From NCBI GenBank assembly GCA_023263825.1, contig JALQUJ010000156.1:1-24134 (forward strand): a stretch of DNA of 24,134 nt. The letters run 5' to 3'. This DNA is from Porticoccus sp. (GTDB taxonomy: Bacteria; Pseudomonadota; Gammaproteobacteria; Pseudomonadales; Porticoccaceae). The number at the start of each line of letters is the position of its first letter. Position 1 is the first letter of the stretch. Shown here one piece after another: positions 14,740 to 23,078 of the stretch. The position numbers were made by a program, and so were the translations under genes. The notes beneath the pieces were generated by a model. That model saw nothing but the letters and a program-made list of their open reading frames with translations, did not search any database and was not told the origin of the DNA.

Positions 14740-15908
14740 ACAGACACCTCTGTAGCAATAAGTTCCATGTAGGCGTAGAGCACTTGTTCATAACGTTCAT
14801 TGGGCAACAGGAATGCATCGTGCCCCAAATTGGATTCAATGGCGGCATAGGAGACATTCTTTTTGGCATCAATTAATGCTTTAACAATTTCTTCAGAGCG
14901 CTCTGGTGCGAACCGCCAGTCTGTGGAGAAAGATACCACAAGAAATTTACACAGTGCGTTACTAAATGCTTTTACCGGGTCATTATCGTATTCCCTGGCT
15001 AAATCAAAGTAGTCCAATACCTTGGTCATTAGCAGGTATGTGTTGGCATCAAAGCTATTGGAGAATGCGTCACCCTGGTGTCGAAGGTAGCTTTCTACCT
15101 GGAACTCAACGGGGGTGTCTTGTCCTTGCTGAAATGAACCGGATCTCAGTTCACGACCAAATTTATTGCCCATTTGCTCGTCGGACAAATAGGTCACATG
15201 GCCAATCATTCTGGCCAATGCCAAGCCATTGCGGGGTAATGTACTGTTTTCGAGAAAATGGCCATCGTGAAAATAAGGGTCTGATTTAATCGCGTTACGA
15301 GCAATTTCGTTAAAGGCGATATTTTGGGCGCTGAGCTTCATGGCCGAAGCGATGACTACAGCATGCCGAAGACGGTCTGGGTATTCCAGTGCCCAGCGCA
15401 TGGCTTGCATGCCACCCAAGCTACCGCCTACAACGGCAGCCCATGTTTGTATGCCTAGGTGATCAGCCAGCCTTGCCTGGCTTTGTACCCAATCCCGTGC
15501 CCGTAATGAAGGGAAATCCACCCCCCAGGGTTTGTTGGTCTCAGGGTTGATTGAATTGGGGCCAGTGCTGCCGTGACAGCCACCCAGGTTATTAGGGCAG
15601 ACAATAAAGAAACGATTGGTATCAAAAGGTTTGCCTGGGCCAATGTGGTTATCCCACCAACCGGGTTTGCTATCTTCCACAGAGTGATAACCAGCAGCAT
15701 GATGATGGCCGCTTAGGGCATGGCAAATTAGAATGGCATTACTTTTGTCTTCATTGAGCTCGCCATAGGTTTCAACTACCAGTTGGTAATTGGAAAGTGT
15801 GCGACCACAGGCTAGCTCCAGAGGCTGATCAAAATGCAGGGTTTCTGGTGTGACTAAGCCGACAGAGTTATCTGGGCCTACAGAATTTTCCGGGATGGCA
15901 TTTGGCAT
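14736..15908 (-). CDS. metX: Homoserine O-acyltransferase MetX
   Basis: Alpha/beta-hydrolase-fold enzyme that acylates homoserine for methionine synthesis. The nucleophile is Ser163 in GGSLGGMQ; the other triad members are probably Asp330 (STDWRF) and His363 (NLGHDAF). 390 aa is within the family range. Whether it uses acetyl- or succinyl-CoA cannot be read with certainty; gammaproteobacterial MetX paired with MetW has been shown to be a succinyltransferase in characterised cases. First gene of the run toward hemW; divergent from the DUF4124-like gene with 336-348 bases between. The next Pseudomonas neighbours upstream (yggT, proC) are not present here. Confidence 0.95.
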   Translation of the reverse strand: MPNAIPENSVGPDNSVGLVTPETLHFDQPLELACGRTLSNYQLVVETYGELNEDKSNAILICHALSGHHHAAGYHSVEDSKPGWWDNHIGPGKPFDTNRFFIVCPNNLGGCHGSTGPNSINPETNKPWGVDFPSLRARDWVQSQARLADHLGIQTWAAVVGGSLGGMQAMRWALEYPDRLRHAVVIASAMKLSAQNIAFNEIARNAIKSDPYFHDGHFLENSTLPRNGLALARMIGHVTYLSDEQMGNKFGRELRSGSFQQGQDTPVEFQVESYLRHQGDAFSNSFDANTYLLMTKVLDYFDLAREYDNDPVKAFSNALCKFLVVSFSTDWRFAPERSEEIVKALIDAKKNVSYAAIESNLGHDAFLLPNERYEQVLYAYMELIATEVSV

Positions 15909-16256
15909 CAGGGGGCTATCTTTTCCATGTAGTCTTTTCCATACAGCTTCTACGTAAGGCAGAGGGGCTGAAAATTGGGAGGTTGGAAGGGAGTCTAAAG
16001 AGGGCTTTTCTTCAGTGCAACTATTCTTCTCTGATGTAGTTCTTTAAGGGAAAGTTTAGCGGTCGAATTGAGTACTGATTCCTGGCAGTAAATAATTAGT
16101 GCGAAGGGTATTTGTGGATGTGGAGCCGCCCCTTGAAAGTTGAGGGTGTATTATTGCGTAGAATTTAGATTCTTGAGTTTTACCAAAACCTGATGTTGTA
16201 TTAGGCGAACTAAGCCGAGTACAGGATAAATGTTATAAGTATTAATGATAGTTATT
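15909..16256. other. Intergenic region between divergent metX and the DUF4124-like gene
   Basis: About 340 bases with no supported gene. It must hold both promoters; candidates are weak (for metX, TTGCAC with a 17-base spacer and TAGACT on the minus strand around 15990-16020). No MetJ-box array and no SAM riboswitch architecture was recognised. Just before metX on the minus strand the motif TGGAAAAGA occurs twice, and a six-codon frame (MEKIAP) ends in a TGA that overlaps the metX ATG. Confidence 0.4.
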
Positions 16257-16868
16257 ATGAAAAACTACCAGCGAATAGTATCGATAGTAGTCATGTTATT
16301 AGGCCTTTCTGCAATGGTGGCAGAAGCCGGGAACCTTTATCGTTATCGTAATAACGAGGGTAACTTGGTCATTGATTATGCTGTGCCGCCAAAATATGTT
16401 GCTAATGGTTACGAAATACTGAGTGAGTCTGGAACAGTTATTGATGTAATTGAGCCACAGGTAGATCCTGAAGATATGGAGCCTGAGGAAGTACAAAGAA
16501 GTCGGTCAGAGGCTGAAGCAGCTCAGCGGAAAGAAGACGAGATGTTGTTACGCACTTACATTGAGGTTGCTGAACTGGAAGCTGCAATGGATCGGAAGTT
16601 GACCCAGTTAGATAGAGAGATAGAAATTATTCGGTCTAATCTAGAGAAAAATGAAAAGGCATTGGATGCCTCAAGAATTAAAGCAGCCAACTATCAACTG
16701 GGCGGAAGGCATGTACCAAAAGCACTGTTAAAAAATATGGATAACCAGATAGATGAACAGCGTGGTGGTGAGAATATGTTGTTAGTGCGTCAGCAAGAAT
16801 ATCAGGGCACTAAAGATCGTTATCTGGGGTACTTAGATCGCCTGAAAATATTAAAGGGGGCTAAATAA
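16257..16868 (+). CDS. DUF4124-like periplasmic coiled-coil protein
   Basis: Exported protein of unknown function. The ATG at 16257 gives a clean signal peptide (MKNYQRIVSIVVMLLGLSAM, cut near AEA); ATG 16245 adds MIVI. The mature N-terminus, NLYRYRNNEGNLVIDYAVPP, matches the short DUF4124-like motif seen in many gammaproteobacterial exported proteins. From about residue 75 to 145 it is highly charged with heptad character, a probable coiled coil. Two arms of helices end in KDRYLGYLDRLKILKGAK. No catalytic residues are evident. It is convergent with slmA and divergent from metX. A structural or envelope role is a guess. Confidence 0.75.
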   Translation: MKNYQRIVSIVVMLLGLSAMVAEAGNLYRYRNNEGNLVIDYAVPPKYVANGYEILSESGTVIDVIEPQVDPEDMEPEEVQRSRSEAEAAQRKEDEMLLRTYIEVAELEAAMDRKLTQLDREIEIIRSNLEKNEKALDASRIKAANYQLGGRHVPKALLKNMDNQIDEQRGGENMLLVRQQEYQGTKDRYLGYLDRLKILKGAK

Positions 16869-16909
16869 GGGTAAGGGCTTAGAAGAGGATGTCGTTACTC
16901 CCGAAGCTG

Positions 16910-17500
16910 TTATTCCCTAAAGAAGCCTGTCATCGCCACAGACCACTGATCCTGCCAATATTCCGTAGGTCTACGCTGGAAGCCGCTGCGGACAAATTGA
17001 CTGATTCGTCCTTCCGCCAGTGCTAACATCATATTTGCTGCAGCTGTCACAGTTGTTGTTGTCCTCAGATTATTGCTAATTTCAGCCTCACGAAGAATCT
17101 GCTTCAGCTGTGTTTCCAGGCGGTCAAATAACTGTTGTATGCGGTGGTGTAAGCGGTCAGTCTCTCCAGTAAGCGCATCACCAGTTAGTAGGCGGGTAAT
17201 GCCGGGATTACGTTCAGCAAAAGTGAGCAGTAAAGTAAGTATTCGATAGCAACGGCCGACAGTATCTGACTCCTCTGTAAGAATCACTCGAATCCGGCTA
17301 AACAGCGTGTCTTCAATAAAGTCGATTAACCCTTCATACATTTTGGTTTTACTGGGAAAGTGGCGGTAAAGAGCGGCTTCTGAGACGCCAACTTCTGCAG
17401 CTAAAGAAGCGGTCGTAATCCTACCCCCGGGAGTTGCTTCAAGCATACGTGCCAGGGATTGGAGAATTTGTTGTTTCCGGGAGCCTTTAGCTGTTGCCAT
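16910..17500 (-). CDS. slmA: Nucleoid occlusion factor SlmA (TetR family)
   Basis: TetR-like DNA-binding protein, 196 aa, that binds sites on the chromosome and blocks FtsZ ring assembly over the nucleoid. The helix-turn-helix lies at about 28-51 (ITTASLAAEVGVSEAALYRHF), very close to E. coli SlmA, and the C-terminal domain has ERNPGITRLLTGDAL. It begins one base after the argB stop, so the two are co-transcribed and probably translationally coupled. Placement after argB is also known in other gammaproteobacteria. Confidence 0.94.
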   Translation of the reverse strand: MATAKGSRKQQILQSLARMLEATPGGRITTASLAAEVGVSEAALYRHFPSKTKMYEGLIDFIEDTLFSRIRVILTEESDTVGRCYRILTLLLTFAERNPGITRLLTGDALTGETDRLHHRIQQLFDRLETQLKQILREAEISNNLRTTTTVTAAANMMLALAEGRISQFVRSGFQRRPTEYWQDQWSVAMTGFFRE

Positions 17501-17501
17501 A

Positions 17502-18416
17502 TTAGGGTTGCTCGCTTGGTGTGAGATTTGTGATAAGAGTACCTACGCCTTGATCGGTGAAAATTTCCAGTAGAGTGGCATGGTTTACTCGGCCATCAAT
17601 GATATGTGCGCTCTTTGTTCCACCTTTAACAGCATTTAATGCACAACTGATTTTAGGCAGCATGCCACCGTATATGGTGCCATCGGCAATCAGTTCATCT
17701 ACTTGCTTGGTGGATAGGCCTGTTAAGACTTCGCCATTTTTATCCTGAAGCCCTGCAACATTTGTGAGCAGCATAAGTTTTTCTGCTTGGAGTACTTCAG
17801 CAATTTTTCCTGCAACCAGGTCAGCGTTAATGTTGTAGGAATTACCTTTATCATCAACACCAATAGGTGCAATAACGGGAATAAAATGGCTATCTGTGAG
17901 CATGTCGATAACGTCGGTATTAATGGATTCTACTTCACCTACATGACCGATATCGATAATTTCAGGGGCTTCTACCTCAGGGGTCAACCGGGTTACTTTT
18001 AGTTTACGAGCCTTGATGAGCTGGCCGTCTTTACCGGTGATGCCTACGGCACTGCCTCCGACGCCATTGATCAGGTTAACAATTTCTTTGTTGACACTGC
18101 CGCCCAATACCATTTCCACAACGTCCATGGTTTTGCTATCAGTGACTCGCATGCCATCGACAAAATGAGATTCGATATTCAGTTGTGCTAGCAGGTCACC
18201 AATTTGGGGGCCTCCGCCATGTACTACAACAGGGTTCATGCCAACCAGTTTCATCATCACAATATCTCGTGCAAAACTGGCTTTAAGTTTTTCATCCACC
18301 ATGGCATTACCGCCAAATTTAACGACAATAGTTTTTCCAGTAAATTTCTGGATATAAGGCAGTGATTCAGAAAGTACATTGGCGATGTTGCTAGCCGCTT
18401 CGCGGGTCAGAGACAT
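17502..18416 (-). CDS. argB: Acetylglutamate kinase
   Basis: Phosphorylates N-acetylglutamate in arginine synthesis. Lys33 with GGNAM (35-39), HGGGPQIG at 66-73 and GMRVTD at 88-93 mark the ATP- and substrate-binding sites. The N-terminal helix (residues 1-27, ANVLSESLPYIQKFTGK) is the extension found in hexameric, arginine-inhibited forms, so feedback inhibition by arginine is likely. 304 aa. AGGA 9 bases before the ATG serves as ribosome site. It follows algC by 27 bases in the coaBC-algC-argB-slmA run. Confidence 0.97.
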   Translation of the reverse strand: MSLTREAASNIANVLSESLPYIQKFTGKTIVVKFGGNAMVDEKLKASFARDIVMMKLVGMNPVVVHGGGPQIGDLLAQLNIESHFVDGMRVTDSKTMDVVEMVLGGSVNKEIVNLINGVGGSAVGITGKDGQLIKARKLKVTRLTPEVEAPEIIDIGHVGEVESINTDVIDMLTDSHFIPVIAPIGVDDKGNSYNINADLVAGKIAEVLQAEKLMLLTNVAGLQDKNGEVLTGLSTKQVDELIADGTIYGGMLPKISCALNAVKGGTKSAHIIDGRVNHATLLEIFTDQGVGTLITNLTPSEQP

Positions 18417-18443
18417 TAGTCGATCCTGTTCTAATTTATATGG

Positions 18444-20177
18444 TTAAAATGTCAATTTGTTATCGATAGACTCAAGTTGTTGCCTGAAAGTAGCCTGGAT
18501 GTTTTCCAGGGCTTCACTGGAGTCAGCTTCAAAACGTAGTGTCAGTGCCGGGCTAGTGTTTGAAGCCCTTATCAACCCCCATCCCTCTGGCAAATCAACT
18601 CTCAGCCCGTCAATCGTTGAAATATTACCTGCTTCAAAACTATGGTTTGAAACGAGTTTATCCATGACAGAGAACTTTTCTTCGTCTGCAACTTCTATCT
18701 TGATTTCCGATGTGGAATAACGCGTTTCAAAACCCGCTACCATTTCATCAAGGCCCTGCTCACGAATGGCCATGATTTCTATTAGGCGAGCTGCAGCATA
18801 GGTACCATCATCAAATCCATGCCAGCGGTCGTGAAAGAAAATATGGCCACTGTATTCACCACCTACCGGTGCTTCACACTCCAGAATTTTGTTGTACATA
18901 TGGGAGTGACCTGTTTTCCACATTACAGGCCGTCCGCCATAACTACTTATTAAGCTGTTCAGGCGATTGGTGCTTTTGACATCAAAGACGACGTCAGCGC
19001 CAGGATGTCGGGATACGACATCACGGGCAAAGATCATTAATAACTCATCTGGCCAGATGATCTTTCCGCTCTCTGAAATCGCCACCATTCGGTCGCCATC
19101 ACCATCGAGCGCAATACCGAGATTAGCATTACTTTCTTTGACACAGGCAATAAGGTCTGCCAGGTTTTCTGCTACGGAAGTATCCGGTGGATGATTGGGG
19201 AAATCACCATCGACGTCACAGTAAAGTGGGATGACCTCACAGCCAATTGCCTCAAGTACACGGCATGCATGTTTCCCTGCTACGCCATTGCCAGCATCCA
19301 AAACAACTTTAAGGTCGTCAGCCGGCACGATATCATTGGCGATGTTAACTACATATTCTTCAGAGAGATCTCTAACTTCCAGTTCACCTGGATTCATCTC
19401 CGGAATATCTTTTTCCAACTCTGACTTTAACGATAGGATTTCATCACCGCATAGTGCATGGCGTTTGAAAAACATTTTAAAGCCGTTGTATTCAGCGGGG
19501 TTGTGGCTGGCCGTCACCATAATGCCGCAATCGGTTTCAGATAATTCATGGGTAGCATAATTTAGCAAAGGGGTTGGTACCTGACCGAGGTGTATAACAT
19601 GGCAGCCCGTGATCAAGATACCTTGTTCGAGGGCCTCTGTAAGCTCTCCACTTGAGTTGCGGCCATCACAGCCTACAATGATTGAATGCTCACCCAGATC
19701 CAGAGCTTTGGTCGCTAAAACTTTACCCAGTTTATGGGCAAATTCTGCGGTGAGCTGGGAGCCTGCAAGGCCGCGAATGTCGTAATCCCTAAAGACTACA
19801 CCGGGGAAACTGGTTGGCTCTGGCGTTGCGGTGGACTCTTCATTTTCTTTAGCCGTAGGTTCTTTAGGCTTATCTTCTTCAGGGCAACTTTCTTCTGTTT
19901 GTGAGTCTTGCCCTGGCTTGCTTGCTTCACCTCCTGAGGCAAGAACTTGTAAATAGGAGTCACTGTTTTCGTCCACGGTCCCTTCATCACCATCATTAAC
20001 CGGTTGCGCTTTTTTCTTATTTTTTCCTGGCTTAGCTGTTGTTGCTTTATCTTTGTGATGATACAGCGTGTAGCAGACAACCAAGTAAATAAGAAATAGT
20101 ATTCCCAGCACCAGCGGGTGCTGCTTTAACTTGCCAAGCATACTTGTCTTGGTTCCCACGGTATCGGCATTCTTCAT
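18444..20177 (-). CDS. algC: Phosphomannomutase/phosphoglucomutase AlgC with N-terminal membrane anchor
   Basis: Alpha-D-phosphohexomutase that interconverts mannose- and glucose-1/6-phosphates for LPS and exopolysaccharide synthesis. The catalytic part begins near residue 124, and its start FRDYDIRG matches Pseudomonas AlgC. The phosphoserine is Ser224 in TASHNP, the metal site is Asp358, Asp360 and Asp362 in DGDGDRM, the sugar loop is GEYSGH at 440-445 and the phosphate site RASNTS at 537-542. In front is one membrane segment (about 20-40, HPLVLGILFLIYLVVCYTLY) and a polar, Glu/Pro/Lys-rich linker of about 80 residues. Total 577 aa against about 463 for the classical enzyme. It starts 8 bases after coaBC. 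The anchor implies cytoplasmic activity tethered at the inner membrane. Confidence 0.95.
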   Translation of the reverse strand: MKNADTVGTKTSMLGKLKQHPLVLGILFLIYLVVCYTLYHHKDKATTAKPGKNKKKAQPVNDGDEGTVDENSDSYLQVLASGGEASKPGQDSQTEESCPEEDKPKEPTAKENEESTATPEPTSFPGVVFRDYDIRGLAGSQLTAEFAHKLGKVLATKALDLGEHSIIVGCDGRNSSGELTEALEQGILITGCHVIHLGQVPTPLLNYATHELSETDCGIMVTASHNPAEYNGFKMFFKRHALCGDEILSLKSELEKDIPEMNPGELEVRDLSEEYVVNIANDIVPADDLKVVLDAGNGVAGKHACRVLEAIGCEVIPLYCDVDGDFPNHPPDTSVAENLADLIACVKESNANLGIALDGDGDRMVAISESGKIIWPDELLMIFARDVVSRHPGADVVFDVKSTNRLNSLISSYGGRPVMWKTGHSHMYNKILECEAPVGGEYSGHIFFHDRWHGFDDGTYAAARLIEIMAIREQGLDEMVAGFETRYSTSEIKIEVADEEKFSVMDKLVSNHSFEAGNISTIDGLRVDLPEGWGLIRASNTSPALTLRFEADSSEALENIQATFRQQLESIDNKLTF

Positions 20178-20185
20178 GATGTTTA

Positions 20186-21394
20186 TTAGCCTTGGAGCAT
20201 ATTTGCGATCTTGACAACCAATTGACGTGCAAGAATCGACTTATTAATTTTTGGTATAGCTTCTGATCCTTGCCCTTCGACGACAAGAACAGCATTATCA
20301 TTACTATTAAAACCAATTGTGCGGTCTGAAACATCGTTCGCGATCACAAGATCAAGGTTTTTTCGTTCTAATTTGCCACGGGCATGGTGTTCAAGGCCAC
20401 CCTCTGCATTGGCTGTTTCCGCAGCAAAGCCAACGGTAAAAGGCCTTTTTTGTAGTGCGGCAACGGCACTGACAATATCCGGGTTTTTAACTAACTCTAT
20501 GGTCATGGTATCTGCAGATTTTTTAATCTTTTTCTCTGAAACCTGTATGGGCCGGTAATCTGCCACAGCGGCAGACGCAATGAATAAGTCACAACCATTG
20601 GCTTCAGCTAATGCTGTATCGTACATTTCTCGTGCACTAGTCACAGAGAGTGTTTTTACTCGTTCCGGTGCTTTTAAGCTAACAGGGCCGCTAATTAAAA
20701 CAGTCTCTGCGCCAGCTTCAGCTGCAGCTTCTGCTAAGGCATATCCCATTTTTCCGGAACTGTGGTTACTGATATAGCGGACGGGATCAATGGCTTCCCG
20801 TGTTGGTCCCGCAGTAATAACAACTTTTTTACCTGCCAGAGAGCCTGTTTCAAATAGATCGGCAGTTAGTTCTGCAATGTCATCTGGCTCAATCATTCGG
20901 CCTGGACCTACATCACCACAGGCTTGTTCGCCTTCAGCAGGGCCAAAAATATGAACACTTCTTCCACGTAGCCGCTCGATATTATGTTGAGTACTGGCGT
21001 TGCGCCACATGCCTTGGTTCATTGCCGGGGCTATCGCCAATGGGGATCTGCTTGCTAGGCAGATGGTAGATAGGAGATCACTGCCTTCACCATTAACGAG
21101 CTTGGCTATAAAATCTGCGGAAGCTGGTGCGATGACAATAACATCGGCCCAGCGAGATAGTTCGATATGGCCCATGGCGGCTTCGGCTTCGGTATCTAAT
21201 AATTCTGTGTGAACCGGGTTGCCTGACAGGGCCTGCATGGTCAATGGCGTAATAAATTCTGTCCCGCCTTTTGTCATGGCTACACGAACCGTTGCACCTG
21301 AGTCTTGTAGCCGGCGTACAACCTCTGCACTTTTGTAGGCAGCTATGCCACCAGTTACACCGAGCAGAACACGTTTATTGGCCAATGAGGGCAT
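20186..21394 (-). CDS. coaBC: Bifunctional phosphopantothenoylcysteine decarboxylase/synthase CoaBC
   Basis: Two consecutive steps of coenzyme A synthesis. The N-terminal FMN-dependent CoaC domain has GGIAAYK at 15-21, His76 in GHIELS, Asn125 in PAMNQGMW and Cys159 in ACGDVGPGRM, the expected decarboxylase residues. The C-terminal CoaB domain starts near 187 with VVITAGPTREAIDPVR and Asn210 in ISNHSSGKMG, then AAVADYRP and the KKIKK loop. 402 aa is normal. AGGAA precedes the ATG. In Pseudomonas dut lies between coaBC and algC; here algC follows directly. Confidence 0.97.
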   Translation of the reverse strand: MPSLANKRVLLGVTGGIAAYKSAEVVRRLQDSGATVRVAMTKGGTEFITPLTMQALSGNPVHTELLDTEAEAAMGHIELSRWADVIVIAPASADFIAKLVNGEGSDLLSTICLASRSPLAIAPAMNQGMWRNASTQHNIERLRGRSVHIFGPAEGEQACGDVGPGRMIEPDDIAELTADLFETGSLAGKKVVITAGPTREAIDPVRYISNHSSGKMGYALAEAAAEAGAETVLISGPVSLKAPERVKTLSVTSAREMYDTALAEANGCDLFIASAAVADYRPIQVSEKKIKKSADTMTIELVKNPDIVSAVAALQKRPFTVGFAAETANAEGGLEHHARGKLERKNLDLVIANDVSDRTIGFNSNDNAVLVVEGQGSEAIPKINKSILARQLVVKIANMLQG

Positions 21395-21541
21395 TAATTT
21401 TCCTGAAAGTTTATTCTGATATGGCTAAGATAACACTGCAAAGGGAATTTGCGTAGTCAGTGCTTACATTCAATGCTTATGGATTCAAAGTCCATACATT
21501 AAGAGTGTGCATACAAGTAATACCTACACATGGAGGTGTAT

Positions 21542-22216
21542 ATGGCGATCAGTGATTAGCCCACATCAGCAAGACCCAGAGAAAAGCTTATACAAAGAGG
21601 GGCTAACGCCCTATCGGATGCTGAATTATTAGCAATTTTTTTGCGTACCGGTTGTGCTGGTCGCTCTGCTGTTGATTTGGCCAATGAGCTATTAGAGCGG
21701 TTTGGCAGTCTTGCAGGCATGCTATCAGCGGGTAAAGCATCATTTTGTCAGGTTCGCGGTCTTGGAGAGGCAAAGTATGTCCAGTTACAAGCTGTTATGG
21801 AGCTGGCCAGGCGGCATTTGGGAGAACAGCTTAGTCGCGAGCAGGTTTTTACTAATCCATCATTGGTGGGAGACTTTTTACTTTCACACTTGCGGGATAG
21901 TGAGCAAGAAATTTTTGCGGTGTTATTTTTGGATGCCCAGCATCTCTTGATTGCCTGGGAAAAGCTATTTTTTGGTACCGTAGATAGTGCCAAGGTTCAT
22001 CCAAGGGAGGTAGTTAAGAGAGCACTATTCCATAATGCCTCTGCTGTCGTTCTTTCCCACAACCATCCTTCTGGGGTAGCACAGCCAAGTGAATCTGACC
22101 GCCTGATGACCGAAAACATGAAGCAGGTTTTAAGTTTGGTTGACGTCAGAGTGCTTGATCATGTGATTGTGGGCGGTGGCTATACAGTTTCTTTGGCTGA
22201 GCACGGTTTGTTGTGA
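21542..22216 (+). pseudogene. radC: radC with an in-frame amber stop at codon 6
   Basis: RadC/JAB-domain family. The ATG at 21542 has a strong GGAGGTG ribosome site and reads MAISD, then TAG (21557-21559), then PTSARPREKLIQRGANALSD. RadC proteins have MAISDWP at this place, so a single TGG-to-TAG change explains the stop. Beyond it the frame is intact to 22216; whole length is 224 codons counting the stop, as in Pseudomonas. The JAMM-type motif HNHPSG is intact (His173 and His175, Asp186). The only in-frame restart of note is TTG 21641, which lacks a ribosome site and removes about 33 residues of the N-terminal helix-hairpin-helix part. Probably a recent null allele or a sequencing error. Divergent from coaBC. 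Confidence 0.85.
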
Positions 22217-22551
22217 GTGATGTATTCATATTTGTTTTAGAGGTTGGCCTAAGAAAGTTTTTTTGTTCTGCTGCTCGTTAAATGGAGAGATATTTCTGTT
22301 CCAATTAGAGATACCACTGAAATTAGGGCAAATCGAGAGAATTTGTTTGCTTTCAAAAAGGCGTTCTGGTATAAAACGCGGCTCTCTGTGAGGGTGCTCT
22401 CTGTCAGGTTATGTTTGACCTTCAAAAGCGCTTTATTTTCGATGTTTTACTTCGGTTTTACCTCGAGAGACCCACTAACTGAATTCAAAAGCAGTTGCCA
22501 GATATTGGTGGTGCTGCCTTACTTTAAATAAGTAATTTTAGAGGCGAAGCA
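22217..22551 (+). other. Leader and promoter region of rpmB-rpmG
   Basis: 335 bases without a credible gene. A frame at 22343-22531 has unusual composition and overlaps the promoter, so it is not taken as coding. The region holds the promoter at 22347-22375 and a leader of about 170 bases with no recognised riboswitch or protein-binding structure. Confidence 0.5.
22347..22375 (+). promoter_or_regulatory. Probable sigma-70 promoter of rpmB-rpmG
   Basis: TTGCTT (22347-22352), exactly 17 bases, then TATAAA (22370-22375). The bases just after are GC-rich (CGCGGC), a discriminator type associated with stringent control of ribosomal genes. Transcription should begin near 22382. Confidence 0.65.
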
Positions 22552-22788
22552 ATGTCTAAAGTATGTCAAGTCACCGGCAAGAAGCCGATGTCTGGAAATA
22601 ACGTTTCACACGCGAAGAACAGGACTCGCCGTCGGTTTGAGCCTAATTTACAATCTCACCGTTTTTGGATTGAAGAAGAAAAGCGTTTCGTAAGACTGCG
22701 TCTTTCTGCCAAGGGCATGCGCATTGTTGATAAGCTGGGCATTCAGCAGGTTCTTGCTGATATGCGCAAGCGTGGCGAAAAGGTTTAA
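22552..22788 (+). CDS. rpmB: 50S ribosomal protein L28
   Basis: 78 aa, normal for the family. The start MSKVCQVTGKKPMSGNNVSH and the basic stretch NRTRRRFEPNL are diagnostic. A GAGG precedes the ATG at about 9 bases. First gene of the conserved rpmB-rpmG operon, 11 bases ahead of rpmG. Confidence 0.98.
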   Translation: MSKVCQVTGKKPMSGNNVSHAKNRTRRRFEPNLQSHRFWIEEEKRFVRLRLSAKGMRIVDKLGIQQVLADMRKRGEKV

Positions 22789-22799
22789 GGAGATAAATC

Positions 22800-22967
22800 A
22801 TGGCTAAATCTAATCGCGATACCATTAAATTGGTATCCAGTGCAGGCACTGGGCACTACTACACCACAACTAAAAACAAGCGCACTCAGCCAGAAAAACT
22901 TGAGTTCAGCAAGTATGATCCTGTGGTTCGCAAACACGTACCTTACAAAGAAGCTAAAATTAAGTAA
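22800..22967 (+). CDS. rpmG: 50S ribosomal protein L33
   Basis: 55 aa: it begins MAKSNRDTIKLVSSAGTGHY, continues YTTTKNKR and ends KHVPYKEAKIK. It lacks the CXXC pairs of zinc-binding L33, so it is the zinc-independent form. An AAGGAG ribosome site ends 7 bases before the ATG. Co-transcribed with rpmB; terminated at 23017-23044. Confidence 0.98.
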   Translation: MAKSNRDTIKLVSSAGTGHYYTTTKNKRTQPEKLEFSKYDPVVRKHVPYKEAKIK

Positions 22968-23016
22968 GCTTTAGAGTAAATGGCTTAGAAAGTATAGAAA
23001 AAGAACCGTTAGTATT

Positions 23017-23044
23017 AAAACCCCGAGATTTTCGGGGTTTTTTT
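23017..23044. terminator. Terminator of rpmB-rpmG, also facing exbD
   Basis: AAAACCCCGA (23017-23026) and TCGGGGTTTT (23032-23041) form a 10-bp stem with a 5-base loop and seven T after the GC core on the + strand. The A run on the other side allows partial use by exbD from the minus strand. Confidence 0.9.
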
Positions 23045-23078
23045 ATGGCTAGTTTTTATGCCTAGGGAAGCTCGGAAG

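Noticed and set aside
15909..16256. SAM riboswitch or MetJ operator upstream of metX
   Set aside because: No conserved riboswitch core and no tandem AGACGTCT-like boxes were seen on either strand.
21542..22216. Recoding of UAG as tryptophan or another amino acid genome-wide
   Set aside because: No other gene in the window needs UAG to be read as sense, so a local mutation or error in radC is simpler.
22343..22531. 62-codon open frame upstream of rpmB
   Set aside because: It overlaps the rpmB promoter, lacks a ribosome site and has an unlikely composition. No family is recognised.
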